This document shows, in pieces, positions 1 through 8,200 of a stretch of 14,295 bases of DNA. The position numbers and the translations under genes were made by a program. The notes under the pieces are model-generated. The model made no database searches and was not told the origin of the DNA. It worked only from the letters and a program-made list of their open reading frames with translations. Origin of the DNA: Aequorivita sp. GTDB lineage: Bacteria > Bacteroidota > Bacteroidia > Flavobacteriales > Flavobacteriaceae. Where the stretch lies: contig JAGQYZ010000216.1 of the NCBI GenBank assembly GCA_020435865.1, positions 1 to 14,295 of the forward strand. Reading direction: 5' to 3'. Position 1 is the first letter of the stretch. Each line of letters opens with the position of its first letter.

Positions 1-2
1 GC

Positions 3-287
3 CACAGCAACAATACAGATTATCCGTGGTATAATAAAATACAGCCAGCAGCCTGGTTTTTGGAAGACCATATTACGGAAGGAAAAAAGGAACTTAATTT
101 CAACGATTGGGGTAATTATTCCGATAGGAGAAAAAACAGTAAACTGAACTCTATTATTCACCAGATTGAAGATGAAGAAATGCCACTGGATTCATATGTT
201 TTAATACATAGAGATGCTGACCTTTCAAATAAAGAAAGACAGGATTTAGTAACATATTTTAAAATACTGAAGCAAAAACTTGAATGA
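3..287 (+). CDS. Haem-binding domain protein (c-type cytochrome-like), 3' end only
   Basis: This is the C-terminal 94 residues of a gene that begins before the window; the frame is open from the left edge to the TGA at 285-287. The first residues read HSNNTDYPWYNKIQPAAW. This matches what follows the CxxCH haem-attachment motif in the Haem_bd family of Bacteroidota (a CHSxxTxYPWY type motif), so the first histidine is probably the haem-ligand histidine, with the two cysteines just outside the window. Further family-like parts are the LNFNDWGNYSDRRK segment and the EMPLDSYVLIHRDADLS segment. The family is expected to be exported and to carry one covalently bound haem; its exact job is not established. 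A TTG at 60 could be read as a start, but the homology-like residues before it argue against that. The stop overlaps the start of the next gene, suggesting cotranscription and translational coupling. Confidence 0.85.
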   Translation, partial: HSNNTDYPWYNKIQPAAWFLEDHITEGKKELNFNDWGNYSDRRKNSKLNSIIHQIEDEEMPLDSYVLIHRDADLSNKERQDLVTYFKILKQKLE

Positions 288-844
288 TGAAGACCATCAA
301 AATAAAAAATATGGTGTGCGATAGGTGCAAAAGTGTGTTGCAAAATTCATTTGAGAATGCAGGCATGGCTATTGAAAAGATTGAGCTAGGCGAAATTACC
401 TTTAAAGACGATCGTTCCTTTCACTTTGAAAAAGCAAATGAAATTTTGATAAACAATGGCTTCGAATTTATTCACGATGAAAACGAGTTACTCATAGAGA
501 AGGTGAAATCTAGGATATTGAAAATTCTTGATGAACAAACGGAGTTGCGCGTAAACCTTTCAGAATATTTGTCGAAAAGTTTAAACAAAGAGTATTCAAT
601 ACTGAGCAAATTGTTCAGCACCCAGCAGGGATTGACCATTGAAAAATATTTTATCCGCCTGAAAATTGAAAAAGCTAAGGAGTATATTCAAATGAATAAT
701 ATGAGTTTTTCAGAAATCGCATACAACCTTAATTATAAAAGTAGCAGTCATTTGGCCAATCAATTTAAGTCGGTTACGGGAATTGCAATGGGGGAATATA
801 AAAAGCTCCCTTTTAAGCGGAATTCCCTTGACAAAATTGTGTAA
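284..844 (+). CDS. AraC-type regulator with N-terminal HMA-like metal-binding segment
   Basis: This 186-residue protein has two parts. Residues 1 to about 67 look like a heavy-metal-associated (HMA) fold: a first strand followed by M10-V-C12-D-R-C15, a helix, a strand (IEKIELGEITF) and a last helix/strand (NEILINNGFEFIHDE). The CxxC lies at the same residue positions as in the HMA domain of the CopA encoded next. Residues from about 90 to 178 form an AraC-type DNA-binding domain with two helix-turn-helix units; the second is clear (SFSEIAYNLNYKSSSHLANQ, then FKSVTGIAMGEYK). There is no ligand-binding AraC cupin. The start at 284 overlaps the preceding TGA (ATGA); an ATG at 287 is an alternative. 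By inference it is a one-component sensor of Cu(I) or a similar metal controlling the downstream efflux genes. The DNA-binding part is well supported; metal sensing is inferred from the CxxC and the neighbourhood. Confidence 0.88.
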   Translation: MMKTIKIKNMVCDRCKSVLQNSFENAGMAIEKIELGEITFKDDRSFHFEKANEILINNGFEFIHDENELLIEKVKSRILKILDEQTELRVNLSEYLSKSLNKEYSILSKLFSTQQGLTIEKYFIRLKIEKAKEYIQMNNMSFSEIAYNLNYKSSSHLANQFKSVTGIAMGEYKKLPFKRNSLDKIV

Positions 845-886
845 CTAATAACCATAATTCTCTAAAAGAATGTTCAAGACACAGCC

Positions 887-913
887 TAATTTTACCCAAC
901 AATAGTAAAATTA
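887..913. promoter_or_regulatory. Perfect 9-bp inverted repeat just before copA; operator or mRNA hairpin candidate
   Basis: TAATTTTAC at 887-895 is matched exactly by GTAAAATTA at 905-913, with a 9-base spacer. The right arm ends 7 bases before the copA ATG, so it covers the usual ribosome-binding region. It could be an operator for the upstream HMA-AraC regulator, a hairpin that limits copA translation, or a weak terminator-like element (there is no T-run after it). No convincing Bacteroidota promoter (TTTG and TAnnTTTG with 19-21 bases between) was found in 845-920, although the left arm contains TAATTTTA, which matches TAnnTTTG at 7 of 8 positions. Confidence 0.4.
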
Positions 914-920
914 TACCATT

Positions 921-3428
921 ATGAAACACACCTATAAAATACACGGAATGACCTGTAACGGTTGCCGCAGCCACGTTGAGAAAACCTTAAGCGAAGTCAA
1001 TGGAGTTTCAAAGGCTTCCGTAGATCTAGAAAAGGCAGAAGCAGTTATAGAAATGGAAAAGCATATCCCTTTAGAAACGTTTCAAAAAGCATTGAAAGAC
1101 GATGGCGGACGTTATAGTATCTCACTTCCTGGCGAAAATCCCCTCCCAGCTGCCTCAAAGAAAGAGAGTAAAAAAAGCCCCCTTCGGGGGTTTGGGGGCT
1201 CTTATTATTGCCCTATGCACTGTGAAGGCGACAAAACTTACGACAAGCCCGGCGATTGCCCTGTCTGTGGCATGGATTTAGTAGAAGAAGTAAAAGTTTC
1301 TTCTTCTTCTGCAACGCAATATACTTGCCCCATGCATCCCGAAATTGTCCGTGATGAACCCGGCTCTTGCCCCATCTGCGGAATGGACTTGGTTCCTATG
1401 GAAGCGGACGAATCTGCTGAAAACAAAACCTATAAAAAACTTCAGAAAAAATTCTGGATTTCAGTTGCATTTACGCTGCCCATTTTCTTAATAGCAATGT
1501 CTGAAATGTTACCAAACAACCCAATGTATAATTGGATGCCCTTAAAATATTGGAACTGGCTCCAACTCGGACTTTCACTGCCCGTAGTTTTTTATGCCAC
1601 TTGGATGTTTTTTGAGCGCGCCTATCGTTCCATAAAAACCTGGAATCTTAATATGTTTACGCTTATTGGTATAGGCGCTGGCGTGGCGTGGCTCTTTAGT
1701 GTTTTTGGGATGCTGTTTCCAGATTTCTTCCCCGCCCAATTTAAAACCGACGCCGGTACCGTACACGTTTATTTTGAAGCGGCCACGGTTATTCTCACCT
1801 TGGTTTTAATGGGACAACTGCTTGAAGCAAGAGCTCATAGTAGAACAAACAATGCGGTTAAGGAATTACTGAAACTAGCGCCAAACCAAGCAATTCGGGT
1901 TGCTGATGGAAAAGAAGAAACAATTGCTATTGACCAAATAAAAGTAGGGGATAAACTTCGCGTAAAACCTGGTGACAAAGTTCCTGTGGATGGAAGTATT
2001 GTAGAAGGTGGAAGTTCTGTTGATGAATCCATGATTACAGGTGAACCCGTTCCCGTTACTAAAACTGAAGGGGATAAAGTGAGTTCGGGAACTATAAACG
2101 GCAAACAGACTTTTGTGATGAAAGCCGAAAAAGTGGGAAGCGATACCCTGCTATCACAAATTATCGAAATGGTAAATAAAGCCAGCCGTAGCCGTGCACC
2201 AATCCAAAAATTGGCCGATAAAATTTCGGGGTATTTTGTACCAATTGTAGTCCTTATTTCGATAATCACATTTATTGTCTGGGCGGTTTTTGGACCCGAA
2301 CCAAAATATGTTTACGCTTTGGTCAATGCGATAGCCGTTTTAATTATCGCCTGTCCGTGTGCGCTTGGATTGGCAACGCCAATGTCCGTGATGGTTGGAG
2401 TAGGGAAGGGTGCACAAAATGGGGTCCTCATAAAAAATGCTGAAGCCCTCGAAACTTTGAACAAGATTGATGTGCTCATAGTGGACAAAACCGGAACCAT
2501 TACCGAAGGGAAACCTTCCGTGGAAAAAATAGGCGTTTCAAAGGATTTTTCGGAAAAAGAAGTACTTCAATACATTGTTAGCCTCAATAAGTTAAGTGAA
2601 CACCCATTGGCCGAAGCAACCGTAAAATATGGAAAGGAAAACAATTCAGAAGCTTTGAAAGCAACGGATTTCAATTCTGTTACAGGAAAAGGGGGTACGG
2701 GGGTTGTAAACGGAAAAAAGGTAGCACTCGGCAATGAAAAGATGATGGAGGAAGCTGGTGCGAATATTTCCGAAGAACTTAAGAAAGAAATTTCAAAAGA
2801 ACAGCAAAAGGGCAAAACAGTGCCCATGCTTTCGGTGGAAGGAAAAGTGGTGGGTTACGTTGTAATCGCTGATAAAATTAAAGAAACCAGTAAAAAGGCA
2901 ATTGCCGAACTACAACGAAAAGGAATTCAGGTTATAATGCTTACTGGCGATAATCACGACACAGCAAAAGCAGTGGCTTCAGAATTAAATCTCACAGATT
3001 TTAGGGCTGAAATGCTACCTCAGAACAAAATGGAAGTAGTAGAAAAATTGCAAGCACAAGGTAAAAAAGTAGCAATGGCCGGCGATGGAATAAACGATGC
3101 TCCAGCTTTGGCAAAAAGCGATGTGGGGATTGCGATGGGAACAGGAACCGATGTAGCTATAGAAAGTGCGGGAATTACTTTGGTAAAAGGCGATCTGCAC
3201 GGCATTGTAAAGGCATTTACACTCAGCGAAAAAGTTATGCGAAATATTAAGCAGAATCTTTTCTTCGCCTTGATTTATAACACTGTGGGCATACCCATTG
3301 CAGCGGGAGTATTATATCCCGTTTTTGGAATATTACTGTCACCAATGATAGCCGCGTTGGCTATGAGCTTCAGCTCTGTTTCGGTTATAACTAATGCCCT
3401 GCGATTGCGCAGCGCCTCTATTGATTAG
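921..3428 (+). CDS. copA: Copper-translocating P1B-type ATPase (CopA) with HMA and two HMBD modules
   Basis: This 835-residue membrane ATPase pumps Cu(I), possibly also Ag(I), out of the cytoplasm using ATP. Visible parts in order: an HMA domain (residues 1 to about 70) with M10-T-C12-N-G-C15; a low-complexity linker holding the palindrome-encoded segment S86 to S94; a first HMBD module (Y96-CPMH to C113-PVCGM118); a serine linker; a second HMBD module (Y134-TCPMH to C150-PICGM155); and transmembrane helices from about residue 174. Catalytic landmarks are the actuator TGE (373-375), the membrane metal-site CPC (478-480), the phosphorylated aspartate in DKTGT (D522), the nucleotide-binding SEHPLAEA with H561-P562, and the hinge GDGINDAP (721-728). 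CPC together with HMA and HMBD points to the Cu/Ag subgroup. The gene begins the efflux block, 62 bases ahead of the CusB-like gene. It appears complete with no frameshift. Confidence 0.97.
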   Translation: MKHTYKIHGMTCNGCRSHVEKTLSEVNGVSKASVDLEKAEAVIEMEKHIPLETFQKALKDDGGRYSISLPGENPLPAASKKESKKSPLRGFGGSYYCPMHCEGDKTYDKPGDCPVCGMDLVEEVKVSSSSATQYTCPMHPEIVRDEPGSCPICGMDLVPMEADESAENKTYKKLQKKFWISVAFTLPIFLIAMSEMLPNNPMYNWMPLKYWNWLQLGLSLPVVFYATWMFFERAYRSIKTWNLNMFTLIGIGAGVAWLFSVFGMLFPDFFPAQFKTDAGTVHVYFEAATVILTLVLMGQLLEARAHSRTNNAVKELLKLAPNQAIRVADGKEETIAIDQIKVGDKLRVKPGDKVPVDGSIVEGGSSVDESMITGEPVPVTKTEGDKVSSGTINGKQTFVMKAEKVGSDTLLSQIIEMVNKASRSRAPIQKLADKISGYFVPIVVLISIITFIVWAVFGPEPKYVYALVNAIAVLIIACPCALGLATPMSVMVGVGKGAQNGVLIKNAEALETLNKIDVLIVDKTGTITEGKPSVEKIGVSKDFSEKEVLQYIVSLNKLSEHPLAEATVKYGKENNSEALKATDFNSVTGKGGTGVVNGKKVALGNEKMMEEAGANISEELKKEISKEQQKGKTVPMLSVEGKVVGYVVIADKIKETSKKAIAELQRKGIQVIMLTGDNHDTAKAVASELNLTDFRAEMLPQNKMEVVEKLQAQGKKVAMAGDGINDAPALAKSDVGIAMGTGTDVAIESAGITLVKGDLHGIVKAFTLSEKVMRNIKQNLFFALIYNTVGIPIAAGVLYPVFGILLSPMIAALAMSFSSVSVITNALRLRSASID
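1176..1200. repeat. G/C-rich palindromic element inside copA, read in frame
   Basis: Within the AT-rich copA gene a 25-base block has terminal arms AGCCCCC (1176-1182) and GGGGGCT (1194-1200) that are exact inverted repeats. An overlapping inner hairpin, CCCC (1179-1182) with GGGG (1187-1190), is closed by a C-UUCG-G tetraloop, so two folds compete for the same C-tract. It is read in frame as SPLRGFGGS between the HMA domain and the first HMBD module, with no stop or shift. Composition and symmetry resemble short dispersed palindromic elements known from bacterial genomes, including ones inserted inside genes such as the rickettsial palindromic elements. Whether copies exist elsewhere in this genome cannot be seen here. 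Confidence 0.6.
1298..1310 (+). repeat. Short TTC triplet repeat in the copA linker
   Basis: Four tandem TTC units plus one base encode a run of serines (residues 127-130) in the linker between the two HMBD modules of CopA. Slippage by whole triplets would change only linker length and leave the frame intact. Confidence 0.5.
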
Positions 3429-3490
3429 AAAACTAGAAAACTATATTTAAGATATGACTGATATAATTCAGTTTAAAAAATCTCTAGCAT

Positions 3491-5221
3491 ATGAAGAAAT
3501 ATATTATTTATTCAGCAATTTTAGCAGCCGGACTTTTATTGGGCTACTTGGTTTTCGGAAATGCTCCTAAAGAAAGTAACCTAGAGAAAACGCACGCCCA
3601 TGAAGGCGAAACCGCTACTGAAATGTGGACTTGCTCTATGCACCCCCAGATTTTGCAACCTGAACCTGGTGATTGCCCTATCTGCGGAATGGAACTCATT
3701 CCGGTAGATGGCAATGCAGATGGCTTGAGCCTCGATCAGATAAAGCTTTCTAAAAACGCAATGGCTTTGGCCAATGTGCAAACTTCGGTTGTTGGCGGTG
3801 GGCAAGTTGGTGATGGTGTAATGATGTTATCTGGGAAAATTCAAGAAAACCAAGAAGACAACTCTGTTCAGAGCTCCTATTTTTCGGGAAGGATAGAAAA
3901 GCTAAATATAAATTTTAAAGGAGATAAAATAAATCGAGGACAACTGCTAGCGACCATCTATGCGTCTGAATTGGTTTCTGCCCAGCAAGAGCTTATCACC
4001 GCTGCTTCCCTAAAGGAATCACAGCCGAAATTGTACCAAGCGGTACGCAATAAACTAAAACTTTGGAAACTTTCAGAAAGTCAAATAAACGCCATTGAAA
4101 CTTCAGGAAAGGTTAGGGAAAACTTCCCTGTTTATGCGACAGTTTCGGGTACTGTTTCAGAAAAAATGGTGAATGAAGGCGACTATGTAAAACAAGGTCA
4201 GCCACTGCTTAAAATCGCTAACTTAAGTAGCGTTTGGGCAATGTTTGATGCTTATGAAAACCAGCTTTCAAGCCTAAAATTGGGACAGGATATAAAAGTG
4301 ACTACCAATGCTTATTCAAATAAAGAATTCGACGCAAAAATTTCATTTATAGAACCAACCTTGACCACAGCCACACGAACGGTTAGTGTACGGGCAGAAC
4401 TAAATAACAAAGACGGCATTCTTAAACCCGGAATGTTTGTGGAAGGAAAAGTATCCGGCTCGGCTTTAAAACATGAAAACGTTTTAATAGTACCAAAAAC
4501 TGCGGTCCTGTGGACTGGAAAACGATCTGTGGTTTATGTAAAAACAAACCCTGATGAACCCATTTTTGAAATGCGCGAAGTTTCTTTGGGAGCAACTACC
4601 AATGATAGCTATGAAATTTTAAGCGGTTTGCAAAACGGCGACGAAATAGTTACAAACGGAACATTTACTGTAGATGCAGCTGCACAATTACAAGGGAAAA
4701 GGTCTATGATGAACAATAAAGGTCCGTTGGAAAAACAAATGGACAAAGGAGTGGCAGCGCCCGTTGAAATGGAAATGCATTTGCCGGAAGACTTCCAAAA
4801 GGAATTTTTGACTGTTATTGATGCGTACCTTGGATTAAAGGATTCTTTTGTAAAGTCTGATCCAAAACCCGTAAAGGAAAAAGCTGAAATGATGCTTCAA
4901 AAACTGAAGTCTGTAAAAACAAAAGACTTACGAAAAATGGAAGCTGGTCATGTTTCCAAAATCAAGGATATGCTAATGGCTATTTTGGAAAATGAAAACA
5001 TTGAAAATCAACGTGACCACTTTATAACCCTTTCAGAAAATATGGTGGCACTTACCCACAATATAGACAAGCTCAACGAAACACTTTATGTGGCAAAATG
5101 CCCTATGGCCAATAAAAATAGGGGAGCCGTATGGTTAAGCCTCAATACAGAAATTCATAATCCCTATTACGGCGACGCTATGTTAAGCTGTGGAAGTGTA
5201 ATTGATACTTTAAAAAAATAA
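3491..5221 (+). CDS. cusB: CusB-like periplasmic adaptor of RND metal efflux, with HMBD and DUF3347-like domains
   Basis: This 576-residue membrane-fusion protein is expected to join the inner-membrane RND pump to the outer-membrane channel and to hand metal to the pump. It starts with a membrane anchor or uncleaved signal (about residues 4-22, no lipobox cysteine) and a His-rich stretch (THAHEGE). An HMBD module follows, W46-TCSMH to C62-PICGM67, very like those in the adjacent CopA. Residues about 90-410 show the adaptor core: a barrel-sandwich hybrid split by a helical hairpin, then beta-barrel parts (VYATVSGTVSEKMVNEGDYV; LKPGMFVEGKV). Residues about 428-576 form an extra C-terminal domain resembling DUF3347, ending with C537-PMANKNRGAVWLS, NPYYGDAML and C567-GSV. 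That domain is probably metal-related, comparable in role to CusF. The cusA start follows after 3 bases, implying translational coupling. Confidence 0.93.
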   Translation: MKKYIIYSAILAAGLLLGYLVFGNAPKESNLEKTHAHEGETATEMWTCSMHPQILQPEPGDCPICGMELIPVDGNADGLSLDQIKLSKNAMALANVQTSVVGGGQVGDGVMMLSGKIQENQEDNSVQSSYFSGRIEKLNINFKGDKINRGQLLATIYASELVSAQQELITAASLKESQPKLYQAVRNKLKLWKLSESQINAIETSGKVRENFPVYATVSGTVSEKMVNEGDYVKQGQPLLKIANLSSVWAMFDAYENQLSSLKLGQDIKVTTNAYSNKEFDAKISFIEPTLTTATRTVSVRAELNNKDGILKPGMFVEGKVSGSALKHENVLIVPKTAVLWTGKRSVVYVKTNPDEPIFEMREVSLGATTNDSYEILSGLQNGDEIVTNGTFTVDAAAQLQGKRSMMNNKGPLEKQMDKGVAAPVEMEMHLPEDFQKEFLTVIDAYLGLKDSFVKSDPKPVKEKAEMMLQKLKSVKTKDLRKMEAGHVSKIKDMLMAILENENIENQRDHFITLSENMVALTHNIDKLNETLYVAKCPMANKNRGAVWLSLNTEIHNPYYGDAMLSCGSVIDTLKK

Positions 5222-5224
5222 GTT

Positions 5225-8200
5225 ATGCTGAATAAGAGTATCAAATTTCTAATTGAGAATAAGTTAGTAGCCATACTACTGTTGGTTTTTTTTATAGGCT
5301 GGGGGACAGTAAATGCACCTTTTAATTGGGATACTGGTTTTCTGCCAAGAGATCCTGTAGCTGTTGATGCTATACCTGATATTGGTGAGAATCAGCAGAT
5401 AGTTTTCACTAAATGGGATGGAAGGTCTCCTCAGAATATTGAAGATCAGATTACCTATCCTATGACGACCGCCCTCTTGGGAATTCCGGGGGTAAAAACC
5501 ATCCGAAGTTCTTCCATGTTTGGATTTTCAAGTATCTATATCATTTTTGAGGAAAACGTTGAATTTTACTGGAGCCGAAGCCGTATTCTTGAAAAGCTTA
5601 ATTCTCTTCCTGCCGGTTTGCTTCCAGAGGGCGTTAGCCCTACATTGGGGCCAGATGCAACAGGCTTGGGGCAAATTTTTTGGTACACCTTGGAAGGTCG
5701 CGACAAAGACGGAAACGTAACAGGAGGCTGGGATCTACAAGAATTGCGAAGTATTCAGGATTACTATGTAAAATATGCGCTTTCAGGGGCTAGTGGAGTT
5801 TCCGAAGTAGCTTCTGTTGGTGGCTACGTTAAGGAATATCAAATAGATGTAAATCCTGAACTCATGCGTCAGTACAAGGTGAGCCTTAACCAAATTGTGA
5901 AAGCTGTAAAACAGAGCAATCGCGATATGGGCGCACAGACCTTGGAAATAAACCAAGCGGAGTATTTGGTAAGGGGACTGGGATACGTTAAATCCATCGG
6001 TGATATTGAGAATGCGGTGGTAACTTCAGAAAATTACACTTCTATTCGCATAAAAGATATAGCAAAAGTTTCCTTAGGCCCAGCGGCCAGAAGAGGGATC
6101 CTTGATAAAGAAGGAGCCGAGATTGCTGGTGGAGTAGTGGTTGCACGTTACGGTGCCAACCCAATGAAGGTAATAACCAATGTTAAGGAAAAAATAAATG
6201 AAATAAGTGCCGGTCTGCCTTCCAAAAAGTTAAGCGATGGCCGAGTTTCCCAGATTACCATAGTTCCTTTCTACGATCGCACCGAACTTATAAAAGAAAC
6301 TTTGGGTACGCTGGATGAAGCTTTAAGCATGGAAATACTTATTACCATCTTGGTAATATTGGTGATGGTATTCAATTTAAGAGCTTCTATTTTAATTTCA
6401 GGATTGTTGCCCGTTGCGGTGCTTATGGTCTTTATTGCCATGAAATTTTTTAATGTGGACGCCAATATTGTGGCGCTGTCCGGTATAGCAATCGCTATTG
6501 AGACCATGGTGGATATGGGGGTGATTCTGACGGAAAACATTATCAGGCATATGGATGAAGACGATGGCTCCATGCCTATAAACGAACTGGTGTACAACGC
6601 CACGGCCGAAGTTTCCGGAGCAATTGTAACTGCCGTTCTTACCACTATTATCAGTTTTATTCCAGTATTTACCATGATAGGTGCCGAAGGTAAATTATTC
6701 CGCCCTTTGGCATTTACCAAGACCATGGCATTGACGGCTGCATTACTGATTTCCCTGTTTTTGATTCCACCATTTGCGGCGTTTTTATTCAAAAAGAGAA
6801 GGGTGAAAAAAGCGGTCTCCTTTACCTTCAAGATAGCACTTATAATTATAGGTATCATTGGACTTTTCTATGGCTATTTCCTTGGAATTGTTATATTGGG
6901 ATTTGGTATAACGGGTATTCTTTCACTCAAAGAAAAACTATCAAAAAAACAGGTCAATGTTATAAATATTGTGATTTCCGTATTCGCGATAGTTTTCTTT
7001 TTAGCAGAATACTGGAGGCCGCTGGGGCTTGACAGAAACATTTTTTGGAACATAATTTTTGTCAGCCTGGTTGCTTTTGGGCTTTTGGGTGTATTCTATC
7101 TTTTCAGTATTTATTACACTCGAATCCTTCGTTGGGCTTTGCGGAATAAACTATTGTTTTTATCTATTCCTACCTGTATTGTCATTCTCGGGTTTCTTAT
7201 TATGAAAAACACTGGAAAGGAATTTATGCCTGCGTTAAATGAAGGATCCTTCCTGTTAATGCCCACATCTTTGCCGCACGCTGGGGTGGAGGAGAACAAG
7301 CGGATATTGCAGCAGCTCGATATGGCGGTAGCCAGTATTCCGGAGGTTGAAACAGTGGTGGGTAAAGCTGGTAGAACCGAATCTGCGTTAGATCCTGCAC
7401 CATTGTCTATGTTTGAAAATATGATTCAGTACAAATCTGAATATATGCATAATGAAAAAGGCGAACGCCAACGCTATAAGGTTAATGATGATGGATTTTT
7501 TGAACTAAAAGATGGGAAATTGGTCGCAAACCCAAATACGGAAGTGAGCAATGGAGAAATATATAAATCTTCAGAGATTAAAAGCCCAATAGGAATAACG
7601 CGTGATAATTTGATTGCCGATGAAAACGGTGAATATTACCGAAACTGGCGTCCAGGAATAAATTCTGCAGACGATATATGGAACAAAATTATAACCGCCA
7701 CAAAATTCCCAGGTATCACTTCCGCGCCAAAATTACAGCCAATCCAAACACGGCTTATTATGCTTCAAACCGGAATGCGGGCACCAATGGGAATAAAAGT
7801 GAAAGGTCAGAATTTGAACCAAATTGAAGCTTTTGGAATACAATTGGAGTCTATTTTAAAACAGGCGGAAGGTGTAAAAAAGGAAGCCGTTTTTGCCGAC
7901 AGGATTGTGGGCAAGCCTTATTTATTGTTGGATATTGATAGGGAAAAAATTGCACGCTATGGGGTTTCCATAGAAGAGGTCCAAAATGTACTTGATGTTG
8001 CAGTTGGTGGCAAGATGCTTACACAAACCGTTGAAGGAAGGGAGCGTTATGGGGTTCGCGTGCGATATCCAAGGGAGCTCCGGTCAAACTCTGAAGATCT
8101 GAAAAATATTTATGTTCCTGTGGAAAAAGGAATTCCGGTTCCGCTCGGCGAACTTGTAAATGTTCGCTATGAGCAAGGCCCGCAAGTAATTAAAAGTGAA

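Noticed and set aside
60..287. A complete 75-codon gene starting at TTG 60
   Set aside because: The frame is open to the left edge, and the residues before position 60 fit the haem-binding family, so it is the end of a longer gene.
828..858. E. coli-like promoter TTGACA with CATAAT upstream of copA
   Set aside because: The spacing of 19 bases is poor, it starts inside the previous gene, and the primary sigma factor of Bacteroidota uses a different consensus.
3457..3472. ACTGA/TCAGT inverted repeat between copA and cusB
   Set aside because: Only five pairs with an AT loop and no T-run; expected by chance in such DNA.
6271..6858. 195-codon frame on the - strand
   Set aside because: It lies wholly inside the well-supported cusA gene and has no start context or family features of its own.
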